From: Pseudanabaenaceae cyanobacterium SKYG29
GTDB taxonomy: Bacteria > Cyanobacteriota > Cyanobacteriia > Pseudanabaenales > Pseudanabaenaceae
Direction of reading: 5' to 3'
NCBI GenBank assembly: GCA_025055675.1
Contig: JANWWT010000009.1
Span: 1-41,377, forward strand
Length of the DNA: 41,377 nucleotides
Shown: one piece after another, positions 33,468-41,377 of the stretch
How the letters are laid out: each line of letters starts with the position of its first letter
Position numbering within the stretch: the stretch's first letter is position 1
Made by a program: the position numbers and the translations under genes
The notes under the pieces: model-generated
Seen by the model: the letters and a program-made list of their open reading frames with translations, nothing else
Databases searched by the model: none
What the model was told of the DNA's origin: nothing

Positions 33468-35579
33468 TCAATGCAGGGGAGAAAATACCATCGGCTCCCG
33501 AATTGATTGTTGTAAATTATTACACAGTTGGGAGAGGTAACTTTCCAGCCAAGCCAATTGCTGGGGCACCACCTGATAGAAACCGTTGGCAAGGCGCTGG
33601 AACAGTCCCCCCCCTTGGCGAAATACTTCAATGCCACTGTCGGGAATGACTAGAGGGTCTTCAGGAATAACGCCCTTGGGCAGGTTGTTTTGCAGGATGC
33701 TGATCACCCGATTGACGCAGGCATGGACATTGATCCCCCGCTGTTGCAGCTGTTGCAGGACAGTAGCTGGGTGCATGGGCTGGCTCCAGTCCAGTTGACA
33801 AATTTCATGGAGCAGGAAAAAGTCAGAATACTGCTGTTGACTGAGGTCTAAGAGAGCATAGAACCGGGGTGCTACTGCTAAACCATTGGCACTGCAGGAG
33901 AATTCTGCCACAGAGGCTTGGGGAAACTTTTGCTTCACCCATTCCTGCATTACCCTGCTGGTCATGACCCCCCCTCCACAGACAACGGCTTTGACATTGT
34001 CCGCAAATAAACCCGATCGGATCAGCAAGCTATTCACCTGGCGATTCAGTAGCTGCACATAGGGCTGACATACCCGCTGGATATAGGCACTGCGCCCTAG
34101 GGAGAGTTTATAACCCCGCCATTCCTCTAGCCAGATGTCCTCCCGATCGAGGTGATGCTTGGCGCGGTCTGCTAAATCCAAGAAAGCTTGGACTTGGGGA
34201 TGATAGGGCGGTGCATCGGGGAGAACAGCCCCTGGCATTTGGGGTAATAAAAAATCCCGCACCAAGGTCATAGACAGATTTTCCCCCCCCTGATCAACGC
34301 TTTGGTAGAACAATTGTTCATGGCTAAGGGGTTGACCCACCACTGGCTTAACCAGGAGTAACTCTGTGGTATTTGCCCCCCCGTCTATAAACAGTGTGAC
34401 CTCCGTAATGCTGTCCCCGCGGTGTAATCGTTCTAGGAGAGGGGCAATAGTTTGGGGAACAGCTATGACTTGCTCTGGACGCTGACAAAAGCCACAGTTG
34501 AGAATTACCTCCCGCAGATTAAAGATATAAGCATCGTCCCACTGGGGTGGATAACCAAATACTACACCGCTGAGGTGCTGGAACAACAAGGGCAAACTCT
34601 TCAAGTTAGGATGATGTAACCGATAGCGCGCCTCTTGCATGATCCCCCGCATGCCACTCAATAACGCCAGCAAAGGCAGGGGTTGCCCTTCTCGCCATTG
34701 CAACAGTGGTCGCCATTGTCCATTACTGAGATAGGGTAAACCTACCTGTAAAACTGACTTGTAACGGCGGACAGGTGTATCCTCAATTAGTAATTCCCCT
34801 GTCAAAGAACCGAGGTCATAAACGCGATTGGTAGTTAGGTTGCTCAAACTCAGGCGAATAGCAGTATTACCAAAGTCGATGCCCAAAAACCAAGAATCAT
34901 TGACATCCTCGAGGGACAAACTAGGCAAACTAGGACTGGCGACCGCTCCCTGGGCTCCAGGAATCTTAAAGGAAATCTCCAGCCGATCGGCAAAATCGTT
35001 TAACTTATCCTCGATCGTTTGCACAGCAATAGTTGTGATGGTTGTGGGGGCAGGGGGTTGGAACGAGAGTTGTGCCTCCCAATCCTCTGCAACCTCCGTT
35101 AGCCACCGATCTAAGTCCGCCTTCTCCTGGGAGGGGGCAATGCTAGTTGGTTCCTTGAGCTGAGCTAGACGCTGGTCAATCCAGTTTAAGAGCTGCTCAT
35201 CTTGGTATATCGCAGGTGAGACTGGTCGATAGCTGCTCAAGAGTTGGTCTAGGTGTTCTTTGATCAGAGTAAAGGTATGGGCGACTGTTAGGGCACTGAG
35301 AGTTTTCGCTAATTCAAAAGTGGCATATTCTACCTGGGGGGGAACGGGAAACAAATTACTATTGGCAGCGGCTAATCGACTTTGAATTTGGGCAATCACT
35401 TGCCGGCAACTTTCCTCTAGCAAACGCCGTTCTAATTCTGCTGTAACTGTGGTTAAACGCTGGCGTAGCTGGGCTAATTCCCCCTGCCACTTTTCTAGTT
35501 CCTCTGCCACTGACCGATCGGTAGTACAAAAAGGCTGACTCAAAAGGGCATCGATCGTGTCAATTAGATTGTCCGCCAT
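33468..35579 (-). CDS. Divergent Hsp70-like ATPase with N-terminal helical domain
   Basis: A 703-residue protein. About 230 residues of helical, partly coiled-coil sequence come first (EELEKWQGELAQLRQRLTTV). Then follows an actin/Hsp70-type ATPase: phosphate-1 FLGIDFGNTAIRLSL (residues 231-245), phosphate-2 LFIDGGANTTELLLV (about 396-410), the Hsp70-like GGENLSMTLV (431-440), and the adenosine motif AVVCGGGVMTS. No standard substrate-binding domain or EEVD-like tail is recognisable after it; the last roughly 130 residues are of unknown type. It is upstream of a J-domain/TPR gene and in the same orientation. The client and role are unknown. Confidence 0.8.
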   Translation of the reverse strand: MADNLIDTIDALLSQPFCTTDRSVAEELEKWQGELAQLRQRLTTVTAELERRLLEESCRQVIAQIQSRLAAANSNLFPVPPQVEYATFELAKTLSALTVAHTFTLIKEHLDQLLSSYRPVSPAIYQDEQLLNWIDQRLAQLKEPTSIAPSQEKADLDRWLTEVAEDWEAQLSFQPPAPTTITTIAVQTIEDKLNDFADRLEISFKIPGAQGAVASPSLPSLSLEDVNDSWFLGIDFGNTAIRLSLSNLTTNRVYDLGSLTGELLIEDTPVRRYKSVLQVGLPYLSNGQWRPLLQWREGQPLPLLALLSGMRGIMQEARYRLHHPNLKSLPLLFQHLSGVVFGYPPQWDDAYIFNLREVILNCGFCQRPEQVIAVPQTIAPLLERLHRGDSITEVTLFIDGGANTTELLLVKPVVGQPLSHEQLFYQSVDQGGENLSMTLVRDFLLPQMPGAVLPDAPPYHPQVQAFLDLADRAKHHLDREDIWLEEWRGYKLSLGRSAYIQRVCQPYVQLLNRQVNSLLIRSGLFADNVKAVVCGGGVMTSRVMQEWVKQKFPQASVAEFSCSANGLAVAPRFYALLDLSQQQYSDFFLLHEICQLDWSQPMHPATVLQQLQQRGINVHACVNRVISILQNNLPKGVIPEDPLVIPDSGIEVFRQGGGLFQRLANGFYQVVPQQLAWLESYLSQLCNNLQQSIREPMVFSPLH

Positions 35580-35732
35580 AGGTAATTAGGATGCAACCTA
35601 ATAATTTCAGTGGGAGTTTAGCACCAAAATTCAGTCCTGGTAAGGGATAGAAAAAAGAAACGACTTTTGCCTGTAATTACTGACTTTTCCTGATTTTGCA
35701 AGCAGGGGTAAAGCAACCGATAATAGAGTTGA

Positions 35733-37655
35733 GTGTCCCTTTCCTCGATCGTGGTTCCTCCCAAACTACACCCTGACATGATTGCCCAGGTAAACCAGCG
35801 GGTGGACTTGGTGGATATTGTGGCAGAGTATGTGCCCTTGCGTAAAAGCGGTAGAACCTATCGCGGGGCTTGTCCTTTCCACAAGGGGAGTAATCAAACC
35901 GCTCTCAGTGTGGACCCTGACAGGAAAGTGTATCACTGCTTTAGTTGTGGCGCAAAGGGCAATGCTATCAAATTTTTAATGGAAATAGGGCAACGCTCCT
36001 TTAGCGAAGTCGTCCTCGACCTAGCTCAGCGCTATAGCGTACCTGTGCGCACCCTGGATGACAATTATGCCCGTAATTACCAAACCCAACTGCATTGGCG
36101 GCAACAACTCCAGGCAGTGCTAGCCCTGGCAGCCAACTTTTATCACCATGCCCTGTTTACCCCCTCAGGTGCCCCTGCCCTCGCCTATCTCAGGGACAAG
36201 CGCCGCCTACCCCTAGAGGCAATTAAAGATTTCCAGCTGGGTTATGCCCCCCCGGGATGGGATGCCCTCTACAGCTACTTAGTCAAACAGCGGGGTATGG
36301 CAGTTGCCCTGGTGGAACAAGCAGGTTTGATTGTGCCCCGGTCGGACGGCAGGGGGTATTATGACCGCTTTCGCCACCGTATTATGATCCCTATCTGGGA
36401 CAGTCAGGGAAACGTTATAGCCTTTGGCGGCAGAGCTTTAGGGGAAGAACAGCCTAAATATCTCAACTCCCCCGAAACAGAACTTTTTCATAAGGGCAGT
36501 ACCCTATTTTTACTCCATCGGGCTAAACAAGCGATCCAGGCAACAGACCAAGCGATCGTAGTAGAAGGCTATTTTGATGCCATTAGGTTACACGTAGCGG
36601 GATTCCAGCAGACAGTCGCCAGTCTCGGTACTGCTCTGAGTAAAGAACAAATCCTCCAACTTGCCCGCTATACCCCCTCCAAGCGCCTTTACTTTAATTT
36701 CGATAGTGACCAAGCAGGCACCAAAGCGGCAGAACGAGCGATCGGAAACTTCCGTGACCTGGTCTATCAAGGCGCAATTCAGCTGCGGGTTCTCACGCTG
36801 CCGGGGGGAAAAGATGCCGACGAATTCTTACAATCCCACTCCCCTGCTGTTTACCAACAAGCCCTTGACTCCAGCCCCCTATTTTTGGACTGGCTAATTG
36901 ACCTCTCCCTGCAAAACAGAAATCTGCAGCTAGCTGATCAGTTCTTGCAAGCACACCAAGCCCTCCTGGCTATTTTACAAAATCTCCCCGATGCCCCTAT
37001 CAGGAATCACTACCTCCATCTCTGTGCTTACCGCCTTGCCCAGGGCAATGCCCACCGCGCCCTGCAGCTGGAAAGAGACCTCCGCCGTCAACTGCGCCAC
37101 GCCCGCTGGCAAACTCCCCCTCCCCCCCCTACTCCCACCTCCACTCTGCAATTGGCAGAACTGCAGCTCCTACAGATTTTTCTCCATTTCCCTGACTATC
37201 GCGACCAGGTCTATGCTGCCCTAGTTGACCATGACATAGAGTTTAGTTTGTCCCACCATCGGCAGTTGTGGCAAATCATCCTTGACCTCCTAGAGGGGCG
37301 GACACTACAAGACAGCTACCCCGGGGAACTCCTAGAGCAGGTACAAGCCCAGTGCGCCAACCAACCCCAACTCCTCTCCTCCCTGGACTCCCTCCTTTGG
37401 TTGAACGAAAGCAGTAAAGTCGCTCTCCTACGCCCCCAATTTGTAATTACATCGGCAGTTACCCGTATTCAGCTGATTATGGCGGAAAAAGCCTACCACC
37501 ACTGGCGCAACCTCTGGGAAAAAACCGATGTAAAACAACACCCTGACCTCGCCCGCTACTACCAGAGTAAACTGCAGGAGCAAAAACAAAAGATCACTCA
37601 CCTGCAGCACCAGCTCGCTACCTCTAACCAAGTCCTACAACAGGAGTCCCAGTAA
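35733..37655 (+). CDS. dnaG: DNA primase DnaG
   Basis: Makes RNA primers for replication. Domains: CHC2 zinc finger (CPFHKGSNQ...YHCFSC), the TOPRIM-containing polymerase core (VVEGYFDAIRLH with the Glu, and FDSDQAG), and a C-terminal DnaB-binding helical region. The zinc-finger loop reads CPFHKGSNQTALSVDP where most primases have CPFHxxKxPSF. The start is either GTG 35733 or GTG 35751; the second gives MVPPKLHPDMIAQV, which looks closer to other cyanobacterial DnaG proteins. 640 residues at most, normal length. It is divergent from the Hsp70-like gene. Confidence 0.95.
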   Translation: MSLSSIVVPPKLHPDMIAQVNQRVDLVDIVAEYVPLRKSGRTYRGACPFHKGSNQTALSVDPDRKVYHCFSCGAKGNAIKFLMEIGQRSFSEVVLDLAQRYSVPVRTLDDNYARNYQTQLHWRQQLQAVLALAANFYHHALFTPSGAPALAYLRDKRRLPLEAIKDFQLGYAPPGWDALYSYLVKQRGMAVALVEQAGLIVPRSDGRGYYDRFRHRIMIPIWDSQGNVIAFGGRALGEEQPKYLNSPETELFHKGSTLFLLHRAKQAIQATDQAIVVEGYFDAIRLHVAGFQQTVASLGTALSKEQILQLARYTPSKRLYFNFDSDQAGTKAAERAIGNFRDLVYQGAIQLRVLTLPGGKDADEFLQSHSPAVYQQALDSSPLFLDWLIDLSLQNRNLQLADQFLQAHQALLAILQNLPDAPIRNHYLHLCAYRLAQGNAHRALQLERDLRRQLRHARWQTPPPPPTPTSTLQLAELQLLQIFLHFPDYRDQVYAALVDHDIEFSLSHHRQLWQIILDLLEGRTLQDSYPGELLEQVQAQCANQPQLLSSLDSLLWLNESSKVALLRPQFVITSAVTRIQLIMAEKAYHHWRNLWEKTDVKQHPDLARYYQSKLQEQKQKITHLQHQLATSNQVLQQESQ

Positions 37656-37681
37656 AAGCTGCAAAAAATTAGCTTGACCTA

Positions 37682-37710
37682 TTTACAAATTATTTGCAGT
37701 AGGCTATGTT
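37682..37710 (+). promoter_or_regulatory. Possible promoter of the futA cluster
   Basis: TTTACA (37682-37687), a 17-base spacer, then TATGTT (37705-37710), 33 bases before the ATG at 37743. Each box has about two mismatches from the sigma70 consensus. No Fur box is evident to me. Confidence 0.4.
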
Positions 37711-37742
37711 ACTATGGGTGATGAAAATATCTAGCAATAGCT

Positions 37743-37991
37743 ATGGAAACGAATGTGGCTGTCCCTACTGCTAAAGGGGGAGAAGTTATCGTGATGGAGT
37801 TAGTCTCTTTGGAGTTTTTCCAGACTCCCAGGGGAGAGCGGCTCTATGCCCTCTTTCGCAAGGCAGATGGACAAAGCTTTGGTATTTGGACAGAGGCTGA
37901 TGACTTAATATCGCAGTTGCAGCCAGGGGATAGGGCTTACTTTCGCCGTATTGGCAGGAATAGTTATGAATTTTTTGCAAGAGCAGACTAA
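37743..37991 (+). CDS. 82-residue small protein, unknown
   Basis: Not recognised as a named family. The protein METNVAVPTAKGGEV... has alternating hydrophobic strands (VIVMELVSLEFF, RLYALFRKADG, FGIWTEADD, DRAYFRRIG), consistent with a small beta barrel. It starts a run of three overlapping genes ending with futA. Its last 26 bases overlap the next gene. Confidence 0.7.
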   Translation: METNVAVPTAKGGEVIVMELVSLEFFQTPRGERLYALFRKADGQSFGIWTEADDLISQLQPGDRAYFRRIGRNSYEFFARAD

Positions 37992-38202
37992 AATAGACAG
38001 GGTTCAGTGTTGGGAAATATACCACCGTCTGGGAGAGTTGGGTATTGCTTGCCAGTGTCCTCCCCTCACGATCGGGGTAGGGGACGTAGGTACAGCAATT
38101 CAGGTTTGGTGTGTAGCCAAAGCTACTCTGGCTAACAGAGCAGCAAAGATCAAATTTTTAGAACGTTGTTGGAGGCTAGACAGTGAGTCACAAGTGGACT
38201 AG
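37966..38202 (+). CDS. 78-residue conserved-looking protein upstream of futA
   Basis: From ATG 37966 the protein begins MNFLQEQTKIDRVQCWEIYH. The features WEIYHRLGELGIACQC, a hydrophobic middle ending IQVWCVAK, and a C-terminal FLERCWRL look like a short cyanobacterial family of unknown function, but I cannot name it. Five cysteines in 78 residues is notable. It overlaps the gene before it by 26 bases and futA after it by 20, so translation of all three may be linked. Confidence 0.7.
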   Translation: MNFLQEQTKIDRVQCWEIYHRLGELGIACQCPPLTIGVGDVGTAIQVWCVAKATLANRAAKIKFLERCWRLDSESQVD

Positions 38203-39220
38203 AAGAGCAATCATCTTCGGCATTAGTGCAGGGGCAGCCAACTACCTAGGACGATCGGCAGCCCAGAGTGGGGTAGTCAATCTCTATTCTGCTCGTCACT
38301 ACGACTCGGACAATATTCTGTATGAAAACTTTCGACGACAGACTGGTTTCCGCATCAACCTGATTGAGGCAAAGGCAGACGAGTTAATTGCTCGGATCAA
38401 AGCAGAGGGGGCTAACAGTCCTGCGGATGTGATTATTACTGTCGATGCAGGTAACCTCTATCGTGCTCAGCAGGAGGGGTTACTCCGTCCTATCCAGTCG
38501 AACATCCTGAATGCTGCTATCCCCAGTTATCTCCGCGAACCAGGGGGACATTGGTACGGCTTGACTAAGCGGGCGCGGGTGATTATTTACAACAAAGAGA
38601 AAGTTAATCCCAACGAACTTTCCACCTACGAGGATTTAGCAAATCCCAAGTGGCGCGGTCGTTTGATTTCCCGTACTTCTAACCATGTGTACAACCAATC
38701 TTTGATGGGTTCGATCATTGCTGCCCTGGGCAGGGAAAAGGCAGAAGCATGGGCACGGGGGATAGTAGCCAACTTCGCTCGTCCACCCCAGGGGAATGAT
38801 ACAGCCCAAATCCGTGATGTGGCAGCGGGAGTAGCTGATTTAACCTTTGTCAACCATTATTACCTCCCCCGTCTGATCAAATCCAACAAGCCAGAGGACA
38901 GGGAAGTAGCCCAGAAGGTAGGGGTGTTTTTCCCCAATCAGAGGGATCGGGGAACTCATGTCAACATCAGTGGGGCAGGGGTAGCGCGCAATGCCCCCAA
39001 CCTTGAGGGTGCCATCAAATTCATTGAATATCTTGCTTCCAGGGAAGCCCAGGACTCTCTTGCCCGCGTCAACAATGAATATCCCGTTGTGTCAGGGACG
39101 GCAATTGATTCAGTGGTACGAGGATTTGGTGCCTTCCGAGAAGACCGTTTGAATGCTGCTGAATATGCTCGTTTGAACCCTGAGGCAGTCAGGATAATGG
39201 ACAGAGCTGGCTGGCGCTAG
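38183..39220 (+). CDS. futA: Ferric iron ABC transporter substrate-binding protein (FutA-like)
   Basis: A 345-residue periplasmic iron-binding protein. The N-terminus WTRRAIIFGISAGAANYLG carries a twin arginine and a hydrophobic segment, so Tat export is likely, as for Synechocystis FutA2. Iron-site landmarks of the family are present: LYSARHYDSD at the start of the mature part and the tyrosine pair in VNHYYLPRL. The last conserved block is FIEYLASREAQDSLA. The start is GTG at 38183, inside the upstream gene. No permease (futB) or ATPase (futC) genes are in the window. Confidence 0.93.
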   Translation: MSHKWTRRAIIFGISAGAANYLGRSAAQSGVVNLYSARHYDSDNILYENFRRQTGFRINLIEAKADELIARIKAEGANSPADVIITVDAGNLYRAQQEGLLRPIQSNILNAAIPSYLREPGGHWYGLTKRARVIIYNKEKVNPNELSTYEDLANPKWRGRLISRTSNHVYNQSLMGSIIAALGREKAEAWARGIVANFARPPQGNDTAQIRDVAAGVADLTFVNHYYLPRLIKSNKPEDREVAQKVGVFFPNQRDRGTHVNISGAGVARNAPNLEGAIKFIEYLASREAQDSLARVNNEYPVVSGTAIDSVVRGFGAFREDRLNAAEYARLNPEAVRIMDRAGWR

Positions 39221-39232
39221 CAAGGGGGATCT

Positions 39233-40627
39233 CTATCCTTCTCTGTAGAGGCTTTTGAACTTTTTCTGTTGTTCATTGTGATCAACAAGGGGCAGGGGAT
39301 AGTCCCTTGCTTTACATTTGCTGGGGGGGATCGTACCTGTTACTAGTTCAACTGTGGAGAGGTCAGCTAGTTCAGGCAGCCAGGTTCTGATGTATTGGCC
39401 ATGGGGGTCATAGTTCTTTGCTTGGGTAGCGGGGTTAAAGATACGCAGAGGACGGGGGTCCATCCCACTAGAGGCACTCCACTGCCAGCCACCGTTGTTA
39501 GCGGTTTGATCGCCATCGATCAATTTCTGCATGAAGTAGCGCTCTCCCCATTGCCAACTAACCAATAAATCCTTGGTCAAGAAACTGGCAACAATCATCC
39601 GACAGCGGTTGTGCATCCACCCTGTCTGATTCAGCTGACGCATAGCAGCATCGACAATCGGATAGCCAGTCCTCCCTTCACACCAAGCGTGGAAATAGTC
39701 TTCCCGATTTTCCCAGGGAAAGTTGAGCATCCTGGGTTGATAAGCGCGCTCTGCTAGTTCAGGAAAGAAAAATAACACGTGTTGATAAAACTCCCGCCAA
39801 GCTAATTCCTGTCGCCAGGTAGTTAAACTAGCTTTTTCCTCTTCTGTGCGTACGTCTACTTCTATTTCCTCTGTCATCTGCCAAACCCGCCGAATGCCGA
39901 TCGTGCCAAACCGCAAATGGGGACTCAACCGTGAGGTGCCTTCTACGGCAGGAAAATCCCGTTGTTGTCTGTACTGCAGTATTTTCTTGGGATGACTAAA
40001 CTCCTCTAACAATCTTTGGGCTTCTTTTTCCCCTGATTGGGGAATTATTTGATTGTGGCTAAATTTTAGTTCCGCTAGGGTCGGCAAGGTCATTGTCCCA
40101 ACCTGAGATAGATGTATCCTACGAGTAGGTCGATCGTAGGGCTTGGGCTTGGTTAAACTCTGCCAATTCTTCCAATAGGGGGTAAAAACCTTGTAGGGTT
40201 CTTTTGTTTTGGTTTGTAACTCTTGGGGAGCATGGAGACCAATATCCCAAAATGACCTCACTTCTACCCCCAACTCCTGCAGAACTGCTCTTACTTTGTT
40301 ATCTCGATCGAGGGCTGATGGCTCTACATCCTCATTAAAGAACACCCGTTGGGGCTGACATAAAGCAACAATTTGTCGCCATACTTCAGGAGGTGAACCG
40401 AAGAAGAATAGTAAATCACTGCCCAGTTCTCGGTAGCTCTCCCGTAATTCCTGCAGGCAGCCAAGCATGAATTCTACCTTTCCTCCGCCTGTCTCAGGGC
40501 TATATAGAATGGCAGGGTCAAAGATGAATACTCCCGCAACCGTATCTCCTTGCCAAGCCCAGTATACAGCAGGATTGTCGTCTAACCTCAGGTCGCGGCG
40601 ATGCCATACCAGATTAAGGCTCTTCAT
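39233..40627 (-). CDS. phrA: Deoxyribodipyrimidine (CPD) photolyase
   Basis: A 464-residue photolyase that uses blue light and reduced FAD to split cyclobutane pyrimidine dimers. The N-terminal antenna domain begins LNLVWHRRDLRLDDN. The FAD domain has WRQELAWREFYQHVL, the conserved RTGYPIVDAAMRQL, WMHNRCRMIVASFL, and GGWQWSASSGMDPRPLRIFNP. Start ATG 40627 (MKSLNLVW) is preferred to an upstream TTG at 40636. The antenna chromophore cannot be decided by eye. It is convergent with futA, 12 bases apart. Confidence 0.95.
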   Translation of the reverse strand: MKSLNLVWHRRDLRLDDNPAVYWAWQGDTVAGVFIFDPAILYSPETGGGKVEFMLGCLQELRESYRELGSDLLFFFGSPPEVWRQIVALCQPQRVFFNEDVEPSALDRDNKVRAVLQELGVEVRSFWDIGLHAPQELQTKTKEPYKVFTPYWKNWQSLTKPKPYDRPTRRIHLSQVGTMTLPTLAELKFSHNQIIPQSGEKEAQRLLEEFSHPKKILQYRQQRDFPAVEGTSRLSPHLRFGTIGIRRVWQMTEEIEVDVRTEEEKASLTTWRQELAWREFYQHVLFFFPELAERAYQPRMLNFPWENREDYFHAWCEGRTGYPIVDAAMRQLNQTGWMHNRCRMIVASFLTKDLLVSWQWGERYFMQKLIDGDQTANNGGWQWSASSGMDPRPLRIFNPATQAKNYDPHGQYIRTWLPELADLSTVELVTGTIPPSKCKARDYPLPLVDHNEQQKKFKSLYREG

Positions 40628-40712
40628 AGGAAACAACTGCTACTTACTAGCCTAGTATCCTAACTCATGGGTTCATTTCCTCTGAGTTTATCAATAACCA
40701 TCCTAGATGATA

Positions 40713-40729
40713 TTGCTAAAGATTAGCAA
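40713..40729. promoter_or_regulatory. 7-bp inverted repeat downstream of Uma2 and upstream of phrA
   Basis: TTGCTAA-AGA-TTAGCAA, a perfect palindrome in the 223-base gap between the photolyase start and the Uma2 stop. It is 86 bases upstream of the phrA start. It could be an operator or a weak hairpin. The rest of this gap is AT-rich with no other structure that I can see. Confidence 0.3.
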
Positions 40730-40850
40730 ATAGTTCTCACAGACTATCAGTGTAAATTCTCAAATATTCCCGTTTTTTTTCTAGCAGAACTGTTTGTTTT
40801 TGCCTGCTGTATCACTGCTGTGTTGTACTAGATAGGTGTTTATCCGCTTG

Positions 40851-41377
40851 TCAAGCGATCGTGTCAGGGTCTAGTCCCAACTCCCGCAGTTTGGCAGCGA
40901 AGCGATCGGCTCTGAGTTTTTCCTGTTCTGCCCGTTGAGCCTCCTGCTCAGCTCTCAGCCTCTCTTGTTCTGCTCTGAGTCTTTCTTGCTCTGCCCGCTC
41001 CCGTACCTGCACAGGGGTCAAAAATACCTCCCCCTGCGGGTCATACAAATTCAATGTCTCCTCCGTCAACTCAAACCTGATACCCAATCTAGGACTCACC
41101 CACCCGTTCATTTCTTCAATGTCTCTCAACTCACACCCCTGCCGCTGCAATCCAGCCAGGTCGTTAGTATCAGGATTGTAGATGTAGTACTCCTCCACAC
41201 CGTAGTGGTTGTAGAAGAATAATTTGCGGTTCATCTCTCTGATGGTGTTGCCTGGGGACAAAACTTCAAACACAACTTGAGGAGCAATGTTGTCTTCTTC
41301 CCACTGTTTGTAGGAACCTCTGTCGCCTTTGGGTCTGCCGAACACAACCATGACATCAGGAGCGGTGCGGATGTCGG
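40851..41377 (-). CDS. Uma2 family protein with coiled-coil tail, 5' end cut by window
   Basis: The frame stays open to the right edge (DIRTAPDVMVVFGRPKGDRG), so the start lies outside. The active-site strand is PQVVFEVLSPGNT with the catalytic Glu, and RKLFFYNHYGVEEYYIYNP follows, typical Uma2. The C-terminus is a coiled coil made of RAEQERL-like heptads (about four), then AAKLRELGLDPDTIA. This type differs from the three copies at 24-26 kb, which lack the tail and have DITH instead of LSPGN. Confidence 0.9.
   Translation of the reverse strand, partial: DIRTAPDVMVVFGRPKGDRGSYKQWEEDNIAPQVVFEVLSPGNTIREMNRKLFFYNHYGVEEYYIYNPDTNDLAGLQRQGCELRDIEEMNGWVSPRLGIRFELTEETLNLYDPQGEVFLTPVQVRERAEQERLRAEQERLRAEQEAQRAEQEKLRADRFAAKLRELGLDPDTIA

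Overview
The window is cyanobacterial chromosome. The evidence is a petN gene for the cytochrome b6f complex, a divergent smtA/smtB metallothionein-repressor pair, DUF1995 and ComFB family proteins, a FutA-type iron-binding protein, a plastid/cyanobacterial-type E2 of pyruvate dehydrogenase, and the hexamer CGATCG scattered throughout. I cannot name a genus. The DNA is compact: no stretch longer than 300 bases lacks a gene, and many neighbours overlap.

Region by region. 1-5 kb: ribF, a peroxiredoxin, a secreted RTX-repeat lipase, a DUF1995 protein, a DUF429 protein coupled to smtB, and a divergent 53-residue metallothionein (smtA). 5-7.3 kb: rbfA-petN-small membrane protein on the minus strand, then a two-domain histidine phosphatase and a 48-residue ribbon-helix-helix-like protein. 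7.3-9.7 kb: two exported proteins (one a ComEC-like metallo-beta-lactamase fused to a lamin-tail domain) and tRNA-Cys(GCA). 9.7-12.7 kb: a ParA ATPase with a glutamine-rich coiled-coil partner, a gamma-carbonic-anhydrase-like protein, and an Rpn/DUF2887-type nuclease gene with a 24-bp tandem repeat beside a decayed copy of itself. 12.7-18.2 kb: a FemAB-like acyltransferase, an AEC permease, a DUF192 lipoprotein, a GH57 protein and a ComFB protein.

18.2-22 kb is the ribosomal/RNA polymerase operon rpsM-rpsK-rpoA-rplQ-truA-rplM-rpsI on the minus strand, with a clear sigma70-type promoter. It is followed by a LOG-family protein and galE, three tandem Uma2 nuclease-like paralogues, maf and the pyruvate dehydrogenase E2. 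28-31.3 kb: a small membrane protein, an NB-ARC STAND ATPase and an OFA-family transporter. 31.3-35.6 kb: minus-strand lptB-like ATPase, folK, a J-domain/TPR protein and a divergent Hsp70-like ATPase. 35.7-41.4 kb: dnaG, two small conserved-looking ORFs leading into futA, a photolyase, and a Uma2 gene cut by the right edge.

The best candidates for undescribed systems are the J-domain/TPR plus Hsp70-like pair (32.5-35.6 kb), the ParA plus coiled-coil pair beside a gamma-carbonic-anhydrase homologue (9.7-11.6 kb), and the 39-residue membrane protein coupled to petN (5.1 kb).
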